Assembly: GCA_964404075.1 (NCBI GenBank)
Contig: CAYOIM010000012.1
Coordinates: forward strand, 1 to 25,516
Source of the DNA: CAYTED01 sp964404075
GTDB lineage: Bacteria; Patescibacteriota; Minisyncoccia; Moranbacterales; UBA1568
Direction: 5' to 3'
DNA length: 25,516 nt
In this document: positions 7,481-14,377 of the stretch, piece after piece
How positions within the stretch are numbered: position 1 is the first letter of the stretch
Layout: every line of letters begins with the position of its first letter
Made by a program: the position numbers and the translations under genes
The notes under the pieces: model-generated
The model's input: only the letters and a program-made list of their open reading frames with translations
The model's database searches: none
Told to the model about the DNA's origin: nothing

Positions 7481-7870
7481 TTATTCCCAAAAAAGTCGCC
7501 ACCACTTCCGGTGGTTCGGCACATCCTCACCATTATACCTCGACTCGACTGAAGACAACAGTGGGGCGCTCGCCGAAACATCCTCCCGACCGGGACGCAC
7601 CACGACCACCTTCTCATCCTGTTTCCGATAATCCAACTTCTCCTTCGCCTCCCGCTCCTGAAACGCGTCGGAAGAAAAATAGGCGATCCGCTCCTTCAGA
7701 GAAAGCGTATCTGCGCGCATCTTCTCCGCCTCCATCTCCAGTCGGGAGATTTCCGATCCGATGGTCTTATCACGGACGCGTTCCTTCTGGGACAACACAT
7801 ACAGCCACCCCGAGAGAAGTAGGATGAGGAGGAGCACCAGTCGCAAAAAAAGAGACACCGGGTCTTTCAT
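7481..7870 (-). CDS. FtsB/DivIC-like septum formation initiator family protein
   Basis: The start at ATG 7870 (129 aa) has GGTGG 7 bases upstream; a TTG eight codons earlier is also open. The layout is that of FtsB/DivIC: a very short cytoplasmic N-terminus, one membrane helix (residues 8-27), a coiled coil (about 28-65), then the family-typical segment EREAKEKLDYRKQDEKVVVV (72-91). The C-terminus ends in a tryptophan-rich tail (KWWRLFWE). FtsB/DivIC forms a complex with FtsL and FtsQ/DivIB at the division site. The family assignment is good; the exact role in this organism is inferred. It sits between the 35-aa membrane peptide (20 bases upstream) and the parvulin gene (19 bases downstream). 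Confidence 0.85.
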   Translation of the reverse strand: MKDPVSLFLRLVLLLILLLSGWLYVLSQKERVRDKTIGSEISRLEMEAEKMRADTLSLKERIAYFSSDAFQEREAKEKLDYRKQDEKVVVVRPGREDVSASAPLLSSVESRYNGEDVPNHRKWWRLFWE

Positions 7871-7890
7871 ATCGGGACCACCGTAGTGAT

Positions 7891-7998
7891 TCAATAAAAC
7901 AACGGAGCGAGAAGAAAAAGCACCATCGAAACAGCCACCAGACAGGATATCACCATCCAGACAGCATAGATTTTCTTGTGTCGCCGTTTGAATTCCAT
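7891..7998 (-). CDS. 35-residue membrane peptide
   Basis: ATG at 7998, TGA at 7893-7891. The product starts MEFKRRHKKIYAVWMVIS, with a strongly basic start (KRRHKK) and a single hydrophobic helix (about residues 10-34) ending APLFY, so it should insert with its N-terminus in the cytoplasm. A GAGAG purine run lies 4 bases before the start. The spacing is operon-like on both sides: 18 bases from the ATPase stop and 20 bases to the FtsB-like start. I believe similar tiny basic one-helix proteins occur beside FtsB-like genes in CPR genomes, but that is from memory. The function is unknown; a small accessory to the divisome or to the ATPase complex is possible. Confidence 0.72.
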   Translation of the reverse strand: MEFKRRHKKIYAVWMVISCLVAVSMVLFLLAPLFY

Positions 7999-8016
7999 AT
8001 GCTCTCTCTCAAAAAA

Positions 8017-10062
8017 TTATTCCCCATCGCGATGACTCTCTGCACCGCCCCCCTGAATATCTTGGATCATCGATCGGACGACCTGCAAGTCTACCGTCGG
8101 CCGAGTCCGCAATGTTTTCAATTTTCGTGGCTGCATATTCGTCACTTGGGAAAGCGTCATTGGCCGCTCCGAAGAGACGAAGGCGACCGATTCCACTTTT
8201 TTCTGAACCGGAGACGGGAGCGCCATCCGTCCGTCCGATTCCGAAGTCACGCGATTCTTGCGCTCCGCCGACTCGCGCACCTTGGCAGTCGCCCGCTGAT
8301 AATCACGGAGACAATCCCGGCAAAAAGTCGGTCTCTGTCCATCTGGCTTGAAGGGTACCTCGATATCCGTACCGCAGGTATCACATATGGTCGGATACAT
8401 CACCTTGACCGGCGCTCCTTCCCCCTCCTGAAGCGCGAGGGTCGTTTTCGAAACAGCACGAGCTTCCATCTGCCCTTCTACGGTCGATACAGGTGAAACA
8501 GGGATTCCTTCCCCAACAACATCCTGCCTTTTTTCTAATCGGGAGGACTCTTCGACGACAGAGGGAGGAGGATTCGTCGGTGCGGACTTCCGACTCGATG
8601 CCGCCCGCGGTGAAACGACAGACACTGCTGAAACCCTTCTCGGTGAAGCGCTCACACCCGAAGTCGCCGGCGATGCGACGGATGGTGTCGCCAGTGCCGC
8701 TGATGACTTGCCCGTTTCTGCCGTTTTCGTGGAAAGCGTCGGCCTGTTCTTCTCGAGGAGTGCCCTCTTTTCCTCTTCGGTCAGCATCCCGCTCCACCGA
8801 CGGATCTTGTCTTCGACTTCGGCGCGACTGTTCGTATATCGTTCACGAGAAATACGGATGACCTTCTCCTCGTTATCCTCCGTACCCCTGATCGCGATCG
8901 GCGGGAGCGTCACGGCGCTGAAAGCATCTCCCGAGATACCATCGATCATGAGTTTGAGGTAAATGTGATACTTCGGAAGGTTGACGAGATCGTTCAGCAT
9001 GAAAACCGGCTCGAATTCCTTCTCCAGAAATTCCGCATCCATCGCGCCCACGCGAAAAGCGACGAGCGTGCCCGCATTCCCGAAAATAGCATTGCGCACC
9101 TTCTCGTCGATCTGCTCCACATACTGATTCGCGAGAATAAGGTTGAGATGATACTTTCTCGCTTCAGAGAGAATATTGGCGAAAGACTCCGTCGCGAAAT
9201 TCTGGAACTCATCGACATAGAGGTAGAAATCGTTCCGGGTCTCTTCGGGAATATCGACGCGCCCCATGGCGGCGAGTTGGATCTTCGTGATCATCATGGC
9301 GCCGAGGAGGGCGCTATTGTCCTCGCCTATGCGCCCTTTCGAGAGATTCATGATGAGAATCTTCCTGCTGTCCATGATTTCGCGAATATCAAAGGACGAG
9401 ATGGTCTGACCGACGATATTGCGAATGAGCGAACTCGACAGAAATTGTCCCACTTTGTTCTGGATCGGAGAGATCACTTCCTGCAAAACGCGATCGTTCC
9501 ATTTCGGAAACTCGTCCACCCAAAACGACCGGATCACGGGATCGGTGATCTTCTCCACCACGCGATCACGATAGGATTTGTCGACCAGGATACGCGTCAC
9601 GCCAAGAAGCGTTGATCCAGGATATTCGAGGAGGGCGAGGATGGCATTGCGGAGGATATATTCGAGCCGCGGCCCCCAAGAATCCGCCCAGATTTTCTTA
9701 AACACACCGATGAGTCCCGAGGACACGAGGTGGCGATACTCTTCGCTCACCTTCTCCATCACATTGAAAGCAATGGGAAAATCCTGATCGGCCGGATTGA
9801 AGTAAATCACATCGTTGATACGATCGGCCGGAATCGCCTTGAGGAGCTTCTCGGCCGTATCCCCATGCGGATCGATATAAGCGACGCCATGACCCTTCTG
9901 GATGTCCTGGATGACGAGGTTCTCGAGGAGATTCGTCTTCCCCATGCCGGTTTTCCCGATAAGGTACATGTGACGACGGCGATCATCGGTCTTGATACCG
10001 AACGGCCGCTCCTGATTCCGAAAATTGGTTTTCGCGAAAAACGCGATTTCACTATAAGACAT
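8017..10062 (-). CDS. TraG/VirD4-HerA-like P-loop ATPase with C-terminal zinc ribbon
   Basis: From ATG 10062 the product is 681 aa (a TTG at 10131 is in frame but adds a non-protein-like leader). Walker A is GKTGMGKT (residues 36-43), followed by AYIDPHGD. Walker B is FYLYVDEFQNFA (about 280-290), and ANQYVEQ with a conserved arginine segment (VAFRVG) follows. This is the pattern of the type IV secretion coupling-protein/HerA-FtsK branch of DNA-pumping ATPases. No transmembrane helix is present, so membrane docking probably goes through the partner encoded at 10135-11421. After residue 440 comes a long Ser/Pro/Ala-rich linker, then a zinc ribbon with Cys560-x2-Cys563 and Cys581-x2-Cys584 (VPFKPDGQRPTFC between). 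DNA uptake, pilus assembly or DNA transfer are candidate roles; the substrate is not shown. No Shine-Dalgarno is visible. Confidence 0.87.
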   Translation of the reverse strand: MSYSEIAFFAKTNFRNQERPFGIKTDDRRRHMYLIGKTGMGKTNLLENLVIQDIQKGHGVAYIDPHGDTAEKLLKAIPADRINDVIYFNPADQDFPIAFNVMEKVSEEYRHLVSSGLIGVFKKIWADSWGPRLEYILRNAILALLEYPGSTLLGVTRILVDKSYRDRVVEKITDPVIRSFWVDEFPKWNDRVLQEVISPIQNKVGQFLSSSLIRNIVGQTISSFDIREIMDSRKILIMNLSKGRIGEDNSALLGAMMITKIQLAAMGRVDIPEETRNDFYLYVDEFQNFATESFANILSEARKYHLNLILANQYVEQIDEKVRNAIFGNAGTLVAFRVGAMDAEFLEKEFEPVFMLNDLVNLPKYHIYLKLMIDGISGDAFSAVTLPPIAIRGTEDNEEKVIRISRERYTNSRAEVEDKIRRWSGMLTEEEKRALLEKNRPTLSTKTAETGKSSAALATPSVASPATSGVSASPRRVSAVSVVSPRAASSRKSAPTNPPPSVVEESSRLEKRQDVVGEGIPVSPVSTVEGQMEARAVSKTTLALQEGEGAPVKVMYPTICDTCGTDIEVPFKPDGQRPTFCRDCLRDYQRATAKVRESAERKNRVTSESDGRMALPSPVQKKVESVAFVSSERPMTLSQVTNMQPRKLKTLRTRPTVDLQVVRSMIQDIQGGGAESHRDGE

Positions 10063-10134
10063 AGGCGAGAGGTGAGAAGAGAGAAGTAAGGAAAGTAAGG
10101 GATGAGACTGTTTCAGGATACCATACCGCAAAAA

Positions 10135-11421
10135 TCACTCGATTGGAAGGTTGGCGGGCGCACTGCCCCGCTTGGCCGCTACCCAGGTGATGGTCGGCGT
10201 CATCACCGCCATATCCGGAAGATGGAACACCGTCGCCAACTCCGCGGTACTGAGATACATCGTATGCGCGCTATCGTCCCAGTCGCGATCACGATAATGG
10301 ACATGCAAGAGCCGTTGCCGAAAACGGAGCCGTTCCTGCACGAACAGGTAGTTCGCCTGTGTTTTCGTCGTATCGATTGGCTTGAAGCTATTCAGATTCA
10401 TGTCATTGAACTGCTTGATCCCACCGATAAAAGATGACACGAATGTCTTATCGAAACTCTCCCTCCGGCTAAGATAGAGAAAACGCATCTTCACCAGAAA
10501 TTGTTGCTTCCCGATATTCTCCTGCACGGCCTTGAGCACTTCCTTCTCTCCCGGTGTGAGACGGAACTCCACGGGACCCAATTCCTTTTTCTCGGACTCC
10601 AGCCCCGTAAACTCGATCTCCTGTGCAAGCAGTCCCTTGTGAAGATTCGCTCCCACCTCGAAAAAATCATGCCCGATGCGCCGAAGCACGCCGATCTGCT
10701 CTTCTGGTGTTTTTCCGATAAGCGTATCGACAACCGTCTTCCCGAATTCTTCTACCCATGCTTTCTCCTGTCCGCGGGGACAGACGAGGTACTGCAACCA
10801 GAGATGCTGCCCCGGACCCGTCTGTGCCATCACCTCCGTGAGTCCCGCCAACGGATCGATCATCTTCCCCGTGATGTCCTCTTCGAAATGCTGGTATGTC
10901 CGGATCGGAAAGGCATGCGGCTTCGCAAATTCGAATTCGGTTCCCCAGATATCCCAATCCTTGTTCGGAATAGTCACTGGCAGAGCCGCCGTATAATCCG
11001 GCACCTCGATGACCTCCACATTCGGATACTGCGCATAAAAATGTGCCTCCACCAAATTGCGGTACTTGGTCTGAGTACGAATGTACAAATGGACAGTTCC
11101 CTCAGTACCGGCAAGCTCCAAACTAAAGTAATCCGGCAGGAATCCCTGTATATAAGTTTCGATCGGAGTCGGAGTCTTGATCACACCCGCGAGGCCAGCG
11201 AAAATCGACTCCATGAGTTTCGGGCTCTTCTCTAACTCCCTCGGAGGGATGATTTCGAGCAGTGTCCACTTCAAGCCAGAGATATACTTGCGACGGATAT
11301 ATTTCATCCACAGGATCTTGAAGAGAAAATAGAGGACGAAAGGAAAGACAAGAAACCACACATCCAGCATGGCTCCGAACATACCGACAACCGGTTGGAA
11401 AAATTCTCGTAAGATACTCAT
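10135..11421 (-). CDS. One-pass membrane protein, partner of the TraG/HerA-like ATPase
   Basis: This 428-aa protein has a hydrophobic helix at about residues 20-38 followed by basic residues (KYIRRKYISGLK), so the large C-terminal part (about 390 aa) lies in the cytoplasm. Segments such as WTLLEIIPPRELEKSP, PNVEVIEVPDYT and LPDMAVMTPTITW look conserved-protein-like, but I cannot name the domain with certainty; it resembles the uncharacterised (DUF8128-like) family found next to TraG/HerA-like ATPases in CPR bacteria. It is first in the operon, 72 bases before the ATPase start, and the pairing suggests that it anchors the ATPase to the membrane. The ATG at 11421 has TCCCAC rather than a Shine-Dalgarno before it. 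The operon promoter lies at 11510-11548. Confidence 0.8.
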   Translation of the reverse strand: MSILREFFQPVVGMFGAMLDVWFLVFPFVLYFLFKILWMKYIRRKYISGLKWTLLEIIPPRELEKSPKLMESIFAGLAGVIKTPTPIETYIQGFLPDYFSLELAGTEGTVHLYIRTQTKYRNLVEAHFYAQYPNVEVIEVPDYTAALPVTIPNKDWDIWGTEFEFAKPHAFPIRTYQHFEEDITGKMIDPLAGLTEVMAQTGPGQHLWLQYLVCPRGQEKAWVEEFGKTVVDTLIGKTPEEQIGVLRRIGHDFFEVGANLHKGLLAQEIEFTGLESEKKELGPVEFRLTPGEKEVLKAVQENIGKQQFLVKMRFLYLSRRESFDKTFVSSFIGGIKQFNDMNLNSFKPIDTTKTQANYLFVQERLRFRQRLLHVHYRDRDWDDSAHTMYLSTAELATVFHLPDMAVMTPTITWVAAKRGSAPANLPIE

Positions 11422-11509
11422 GTGGGAAAGAATTCCGGAAGGTTCTCCGAAACGATTTTACGATTAGGAAACCCCAACAACGCCTCGTCATATGGAGATT
11501 CGCTTCACT

Positions 11510-11548
11510 ATTATCCCGCATTTTATCGCTCTTCACAAGAGCAATCAA
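11510..11548 (-). promoter_or_regulatory. Two overlapping promoters for the envelope operon
   Basis: On the minus strand, TTGATT (11548-11543) with a 17-base spacer leads to TAAAAT (11525-11520), and TTGTGA (11538-11533) with a 17-base spacer leads to GATAAT (11515-11510). Either gives a leader of about 80-90 bases before the ATG at 11421. They overlap the very end of the spacer after the sigma4/HARE gene, which has no terminator of its own. Confidence 0.6.
11528..11542. repeat. Perfect inverted repeat inside the operon promoter
   Basis: GCTCTT-CAC-AAGAGC, a 6-base perfect inverted repeat with a 3-base centre, overlaps the -35 region and spacer of both candidate promoters. It has no following T-run, so it is not a terminator; an operator for a dimeric regulator is the likeliest use. 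Confidence 0.5.
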
Positions 11549-11550
11549 CA

Positions 11551-12615
11551 TCATGGTTTGATCGTGTAGAGGTTCTTCCCCACCCGTTCGAAGAAAATAT
11601 TCAGATTGATGGAAATGGTCGAGCGTTTCACCTCGCGCACCTTCAGTACTTCGGAAAGGATCGCCTCTTTCGTCATCGGCTTACCGACTCGCTTCAGGAT
11701 ATCCGTCACGACATCTTTCACCGTCCCCTTGCGATACCCCCACTCGGAAAGCGCGTAAATACCCCGACCGACGAGAACGAATCCGGCATCCTTGATGAGT
11801 TCGTTGTGGACGGTCTGCGGATGCGTTTTCCTCCCCGTACGGTTGAGATGATACTCATCGATCAATCGCGCGATCTCACGGAAGTGTAGCGGCTTGCCCC
11901 CCGTCTTCAATACCAGACGCGCCTTCTCCCTCGTACCGCGGGGACGGACATCGCTCCAGTGTGACAATCCCCACTGACCGAACACATTCTCGAGCACTTC
12001 AGCCGATACCTGCAGGAATCGACGCAGATTCTCCACGGTGATGTCCGGATGTTCCTTTTTCAGATGCTGAAGAAATTCATCCCACTCGAGCACCCTCCCT
12101 GCCTTGCCGAGTACCGCCTTCGCATGCTCATGGAGAGCATCCCAATTCTCAAAAGAAAAATCAGACAGCACATAGATGCGCTTGCGATTCTTCGTCTCTT
12201 TTTCATGGCGCACCGTCGGCAGGCATTCCAAAAAAACAAGCAACGCACCACTCTCACGCCTATCATCACCCGACAGTGTCCGCTTGAGCGTTTCGGATTC
12301 GAGGATGCCATCATTCGCCCGTAGCGTCGACTCGATGATATCTTTCGCCGAGACGAACAACGGATGGTCCCGTTTCTGCCGTATCACCCGAAGACCATGC
12401 TCGACGACCTGACGAACCCGCTCTCTCGTAATATGGTAGGACTGACCGATATCCTCGAGCGTCTTCGCCTCACCGGAAACGATACCGAAACGAGCCTCGA
12501 GAATATCCCGGCTTCGCGGAGGCATCCCCTGAAGCAATTCCGTAAGCGCTGAAACAAAGGAAAAATTGATCTCTTCCAAGGGAGCATTCTTCATGCCTTT
12601 CATAAGTTCAACCAT
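11551..12615 (-). CDS. Sigma-region-4-like / HARE-HTH DNA-binding regulator
   Basis: The 354-aa product has several DNA-binding modules. Residues about 22-82 match sigma70 region 4 (MPPRSRDILEARFGI, then TLEDIGQSYHITRERVRQV, the helix-turn-helix that contacts -35 elements). Residues about 228-294 match a HARE-HTH domain (GGKPLHFREIARLIDEY through RGIYALSEWGY), a winged helix known from the RNA polymerase delta subunit. The last 55 residues form another winged-helix-like unit (GKPMTKEAILSEVLK). There is no sigma region 2 or 3, so it cannot act as a full sigma factor; a transcription modulator or RNA polymerase accessory factor is inferred. Start: ATG 12615, with ATGs at codons 5 and 8 as alternatives; no ideal Shine-Dalgarno decides. 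It is monocistronic, with a TTGACA promoter. Confidence 0.85.
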   Translation of the reverse strand: MVELMKGMKNAPLEEINFSFVSALTELLQGMPPRSRDILEARFGIVSGEAKTLEDIGQSYHITRERVRQVVEHGLRVIRQKRDHPLFVSAKDIIESTLRANDGILESETLKRTLSGDDRRESGALLVFLECLPTVRHEKETKNRKRIYVLSDFSFENWDALHEHAKAVLGKAGRVLEWDEFLQHLKKEHPDITVENLRRFLQVSAEVLENVFGQWGLSHWSDVRPRGTREKARLVLKTGGKPLHFREIARLIDEYHLNRTGRKTHPQTVHNELIKDAGFVLVGRGIYALSEWGYRKGTVKDVVTDILKRVGKPMTKEAILSEVLKVREVKRSTISINLNIFFERVGKNLYTIKP

Positions 12616-12645
12616 ACCTGTTTATTCGTCAATGAGTCTTCCTAC

Positions 12646-12673
12646 ATTACCGCATATTCCTCTCTTTTGTCAA
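12646..12673 (-). promoter_or_regulatory. Promoter of the sigma4/HARE regulator
   Basis: The minus strand carries a perfect TTGACA (12673-12668), a 16-base spacer, and GGTAAT (12651-12646) preceded by TGC, an extended -10. It lies 31 bases upstream of the ATG at 12615. Confidence 0.65.
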
Positions 12674-12719
12674 GGATTGCGACATTTCCGAAGGGATCTC
12701 CCCCGCATCCGTGCAATCC

Positions 12720-12749
12720 AAAAAAAACAGCCCCGCCAAAACGGGACTG
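12720..12749 (-). terminator. Terminator of the histone-H1-like gene
   Basis: On the minus strand the stem CAGTCCCG/CGGGGCTG (one T-G wobble) with a TTTTGG loop is followed by eight T residues. It lies 28 bases after the stop of the gene at 12778. Confidence 0.9.
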
Positions 12750-12777
12750 CTTGAAAAGAAATGCGTTGAAATCTTTT

Positions 12778-13008
12778 TTATTCTGCGGATCGGCGACGAC
12801 CAGCTTCTCTGCGACCAGCGGCGCGACGAGCCGGTGCGGCGCGACGAGCAGTCTCGGTACGACCAGCTGTGCGACGACGAGCCGGTGCGGCTGTGCGAGC
12901 GGTTGTCCGACGACGAGCAGTCGTGGCGCGACTCGTTGTACGACGAGCGGCGGTTGTTGCACGACCGGTTGTCCGACGACGAGCGGCGGCAACTTTCTTC
13001 GGTGCCAT
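12778..13008 (-). CDS. Histone-H1-like, Ala/Arg/Thr-rich basic protein
   Basis: The 76-aa protein (MAPKKVAAARRRTTGR...) consists almost only of Ala, Arg, Thr, Gly, Ser and Pro, with repeating blocks such as RRTT, ARRAAPARR and AGRRE. Such lysine/arginine-rich low-complexity tails resemble eukaryotic histone H1 C-termini and bacterial Hc1/AlgP-type proteins that bind and condense DNA. Binding to DNA is inferred from charge. The start is ATG 13008; an in-frame upstream extension adds 23 residues that do not look like protein. No Shine-Dalgarno is seen (GAACAAT precedes). A second minus-strand reading frame (12642-12992) covers the same bases with a Val/Pro-rich product, an expected effect of the repeats. 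It has its own promoter and terminator. Confidence 0.8.
   Translation of the reverse strand: MAPKKVAAARRRTTGRATTAARRTTSRATTARRRTTARTAAPARRRTAGRTETARRAAPARRAAGRREAGRRRSAE
12825..12984. repeat. In-frame degenerate repeats in the H1-like gene
   Basis: The 16-base GACGAGCCGGTGCGGC occurs at 12825-12840 and 12876-12891 (51 bases apart), and the 19-base CGGTTGTCCGACGACGAGC at 12900-12918 and 12966-12984 (66 bases apart). Both offsets are multiples of three, so the gene probably grew by internal duplication and can change length by slippage. Confidence 0.8.
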
Positions 13009-13037
13009 ATTGTTCTGTTTTAACGAATTACAATAAA

Positions 13038-13046
13038 AGTATATCA
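13038..13046 (-). promoter_or_regulatory. Extended -10 promoter of the H1-like gene
   Basis: The minus strand reads TGA-TATACT (TG at 13046-13045, hexamer 13043-13038), an extended -10 element; there is no good -35, only T-runs. The transcript should start near 13031, about 23 bases before the ATG. Confidence 0.5.
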
Positions 13047-13073
13047 CGAGACGCGGAGAAAAAAAATATCCTG

Positions 13074-14366
13074 TCAAGAGATGCGGGGCATACGGAGCAG
13101 ACTACGACAACGCAATCGATCGAGGGTGGTGAGCGGTCCCACCATGGCGACATTGAGATGCTCGGTTACGAAGAGTTCTCTCGCGACACGCAGGACATCT
13201 TCCGTCGTCACGGAAAAAACCCGCTCACGATACTGACTGAGCTCTTTCGCTTTCTTATTGAGGAGCATCCCCTTCGCCAGATCGAAAGCGAGATACGATG
13301 AATCCTCGGAAGAAATAAATCGTTTATTGACGAGAAAATTCTTCGCATCGTCGAGATCGGATTCGTGGACCCGCTCCGTCAGCATTCGTCCATGCTCTTC
13401 GATCAATACCTTGATGACAGCCCCTGTCTTCTCCCGATCGACACCCGTATGCGTCACGACATATCCGGTCGTCCCACGAGATTCCGAGAGGGTCGAGAGG
13501 TCATAGACCAGCCCGAGTTCCTCGCGGAGGCGCACGAACAAGCGCGCGCTCGTATTCCCGCCGAGGAGCACTGCGATCAGTTTCAGCGCGTAGTGGTCCG
13601 GATGACACAGCGGATAGGAACGGAATCCGAATGCGATGCGCACCTGCCCCGATGCGCGAGGGAGCGATCTGAAGTGAGCTCGCGACTGCCGGTCGGCAAT
13701 CAAAAAATCCGCTCGCTTTTTCCCCGAAGAAAAGTCCCCGAGATACTTCCCGACAAGCGAGCGCACCTCATCGTAGGACGCGCCACCGGCGATCGTGATG
13801 ACATAATTTCTCGCGCCATAATGCGCTTCGAAAAACCGCGCGATATCATCCGCATGGATATGGCGGAGCGATGAAACGGAGCCGATCATCTTTCGGGAAA
13901 CCCGATTCGCTTCATACAGGCACCGCTCGAAAAGGTCATCCGTCGTATTGAATGCGGACTCCTCATACTGACGCAATTCTTCGAGAATGACATTGCGCTC
14001 CGCGGTGAGTTCCTCCTCCGAGAAAATGGGGTCGAGGAATGATTCACGCATGAACTGCAATGACCGCTCGAGTCCGGCGCGCGGCGTTTTCACGACGAGC
14101 CAGGTAAATTCCTTCACGGTGTACGCATCGACACTCCCGCCGTATCGTTCGATTTCCCGCTCGAGCGTAGCACGGAGTGGCCTCGCTTTCTTTCCCTTGA
14201 AAAGCATGTGCTCGAGGAAATGCGCCGTTCCTTCCTTGCCCAGGGGATCATTGGCAGATCCCGCGTGAATCGCGAATACGAGCGATACGACCTCATTCTC
14301 CGGGCGGAGGGCGCAACCCAATCGAAGCCCGTTCTCCAGGACATCATAACGATATTCGATAGCCAT
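13074..14366 (-). CDS. M16-family zinc peptidase (processing-peptidase-like)
   Basis: This 430-aa protein has the inverted zinc motif HxxEH at His49-Glu52-His53 (AHFLEHMLFKG) and the distal glutamate in ERNVILEELRQYEES (about residue 129-130). The second, non-catalytic half has the usual REELGLVYDL arginine/tyrosine segment (about residue 280). The size fits the compact M16B group, like mitochondrial processing peptidase and PqqF/PqqL-like or bacterial YmxG-like enzymes, which work as dimers on short peptides or presequences. It has no signal peptide, so it is cytoplasmic. The start is ATG 14366, without a Shine-Dalgarno (TGTTCCT precedes), 11 bases after the NIF3 stop. It is the last gene of the minus-strand run from 17840. 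No clear terminator follows, only a T-run overlapping the stop region. Confidence 0.93.
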   Translation of the reverse strand: MAIEYRYDVLENGLRLGCALRPENEVVSLVFAIHAGSANDPLGKEGTAHFLEHMLFKGKKARPLRATLEREIERYGGSVDAYTVKEFTWLVVKTPRAGLERSLQFMRESFLDPIFSEEELTAERNVILEELRQYEESAFNTTDDLFERCLYEANRVSRKMIGSVSSLRHIHADDIARFFEAHYGARNYVITIAGGASYDEVRSLVGKYLGDFSSGKKRADFLIADRQSRAHFRSLPRASGQVRIAFGFRSYPLCHPDHYALKLIAVLLGGNTSARLFVRLREELGLVYDLSTLSESRGTTGYVVTHTGVDREKTGAVIKVLIEEHGRMLTERVHESDLDDAKNFLVNKRFISSEDSSYLAFDLAKGMLLNKKAKELSQYRERVFSVTTEDVLRVARELFVTEHLNVAMVGPLTTLDRLRCRSLLRMPRIS

Positions 14367-14377
14367 AGGAACAGTAA

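Noticed and set aside
6664..7827. Plus-strand open frame of 387 codons
   Set aside because: It runs opposite the parvulin and FtsB-like genes, has no known motif and a biased Arg/Pro/His composition.
8017..11421. Integrated conjugative element
   Set aside because: A coupling-protein-like ATPase is present, but there is no relaxase, integrase, VirB4 or attachment repeat, and neighbours are housekeeping envelope genes.
11528..11542. Terminator of the sigma4/HARE gene
   Set aside because: The inverted repeat is not followed by a T-run on the minus strand; it overlaps promoter hexamers instead.
12810..12990. CRISPR array
   Set aside because: The repeats are degenerate, coding and irregularly spaced, with no cas genes in the window.
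12642..12992. Val/Pro-rich minus-strand frame of 116 codons
   Set aside because: It is an alternative frame through the H1-like repeats and runs through the terminator at 12720-12749.
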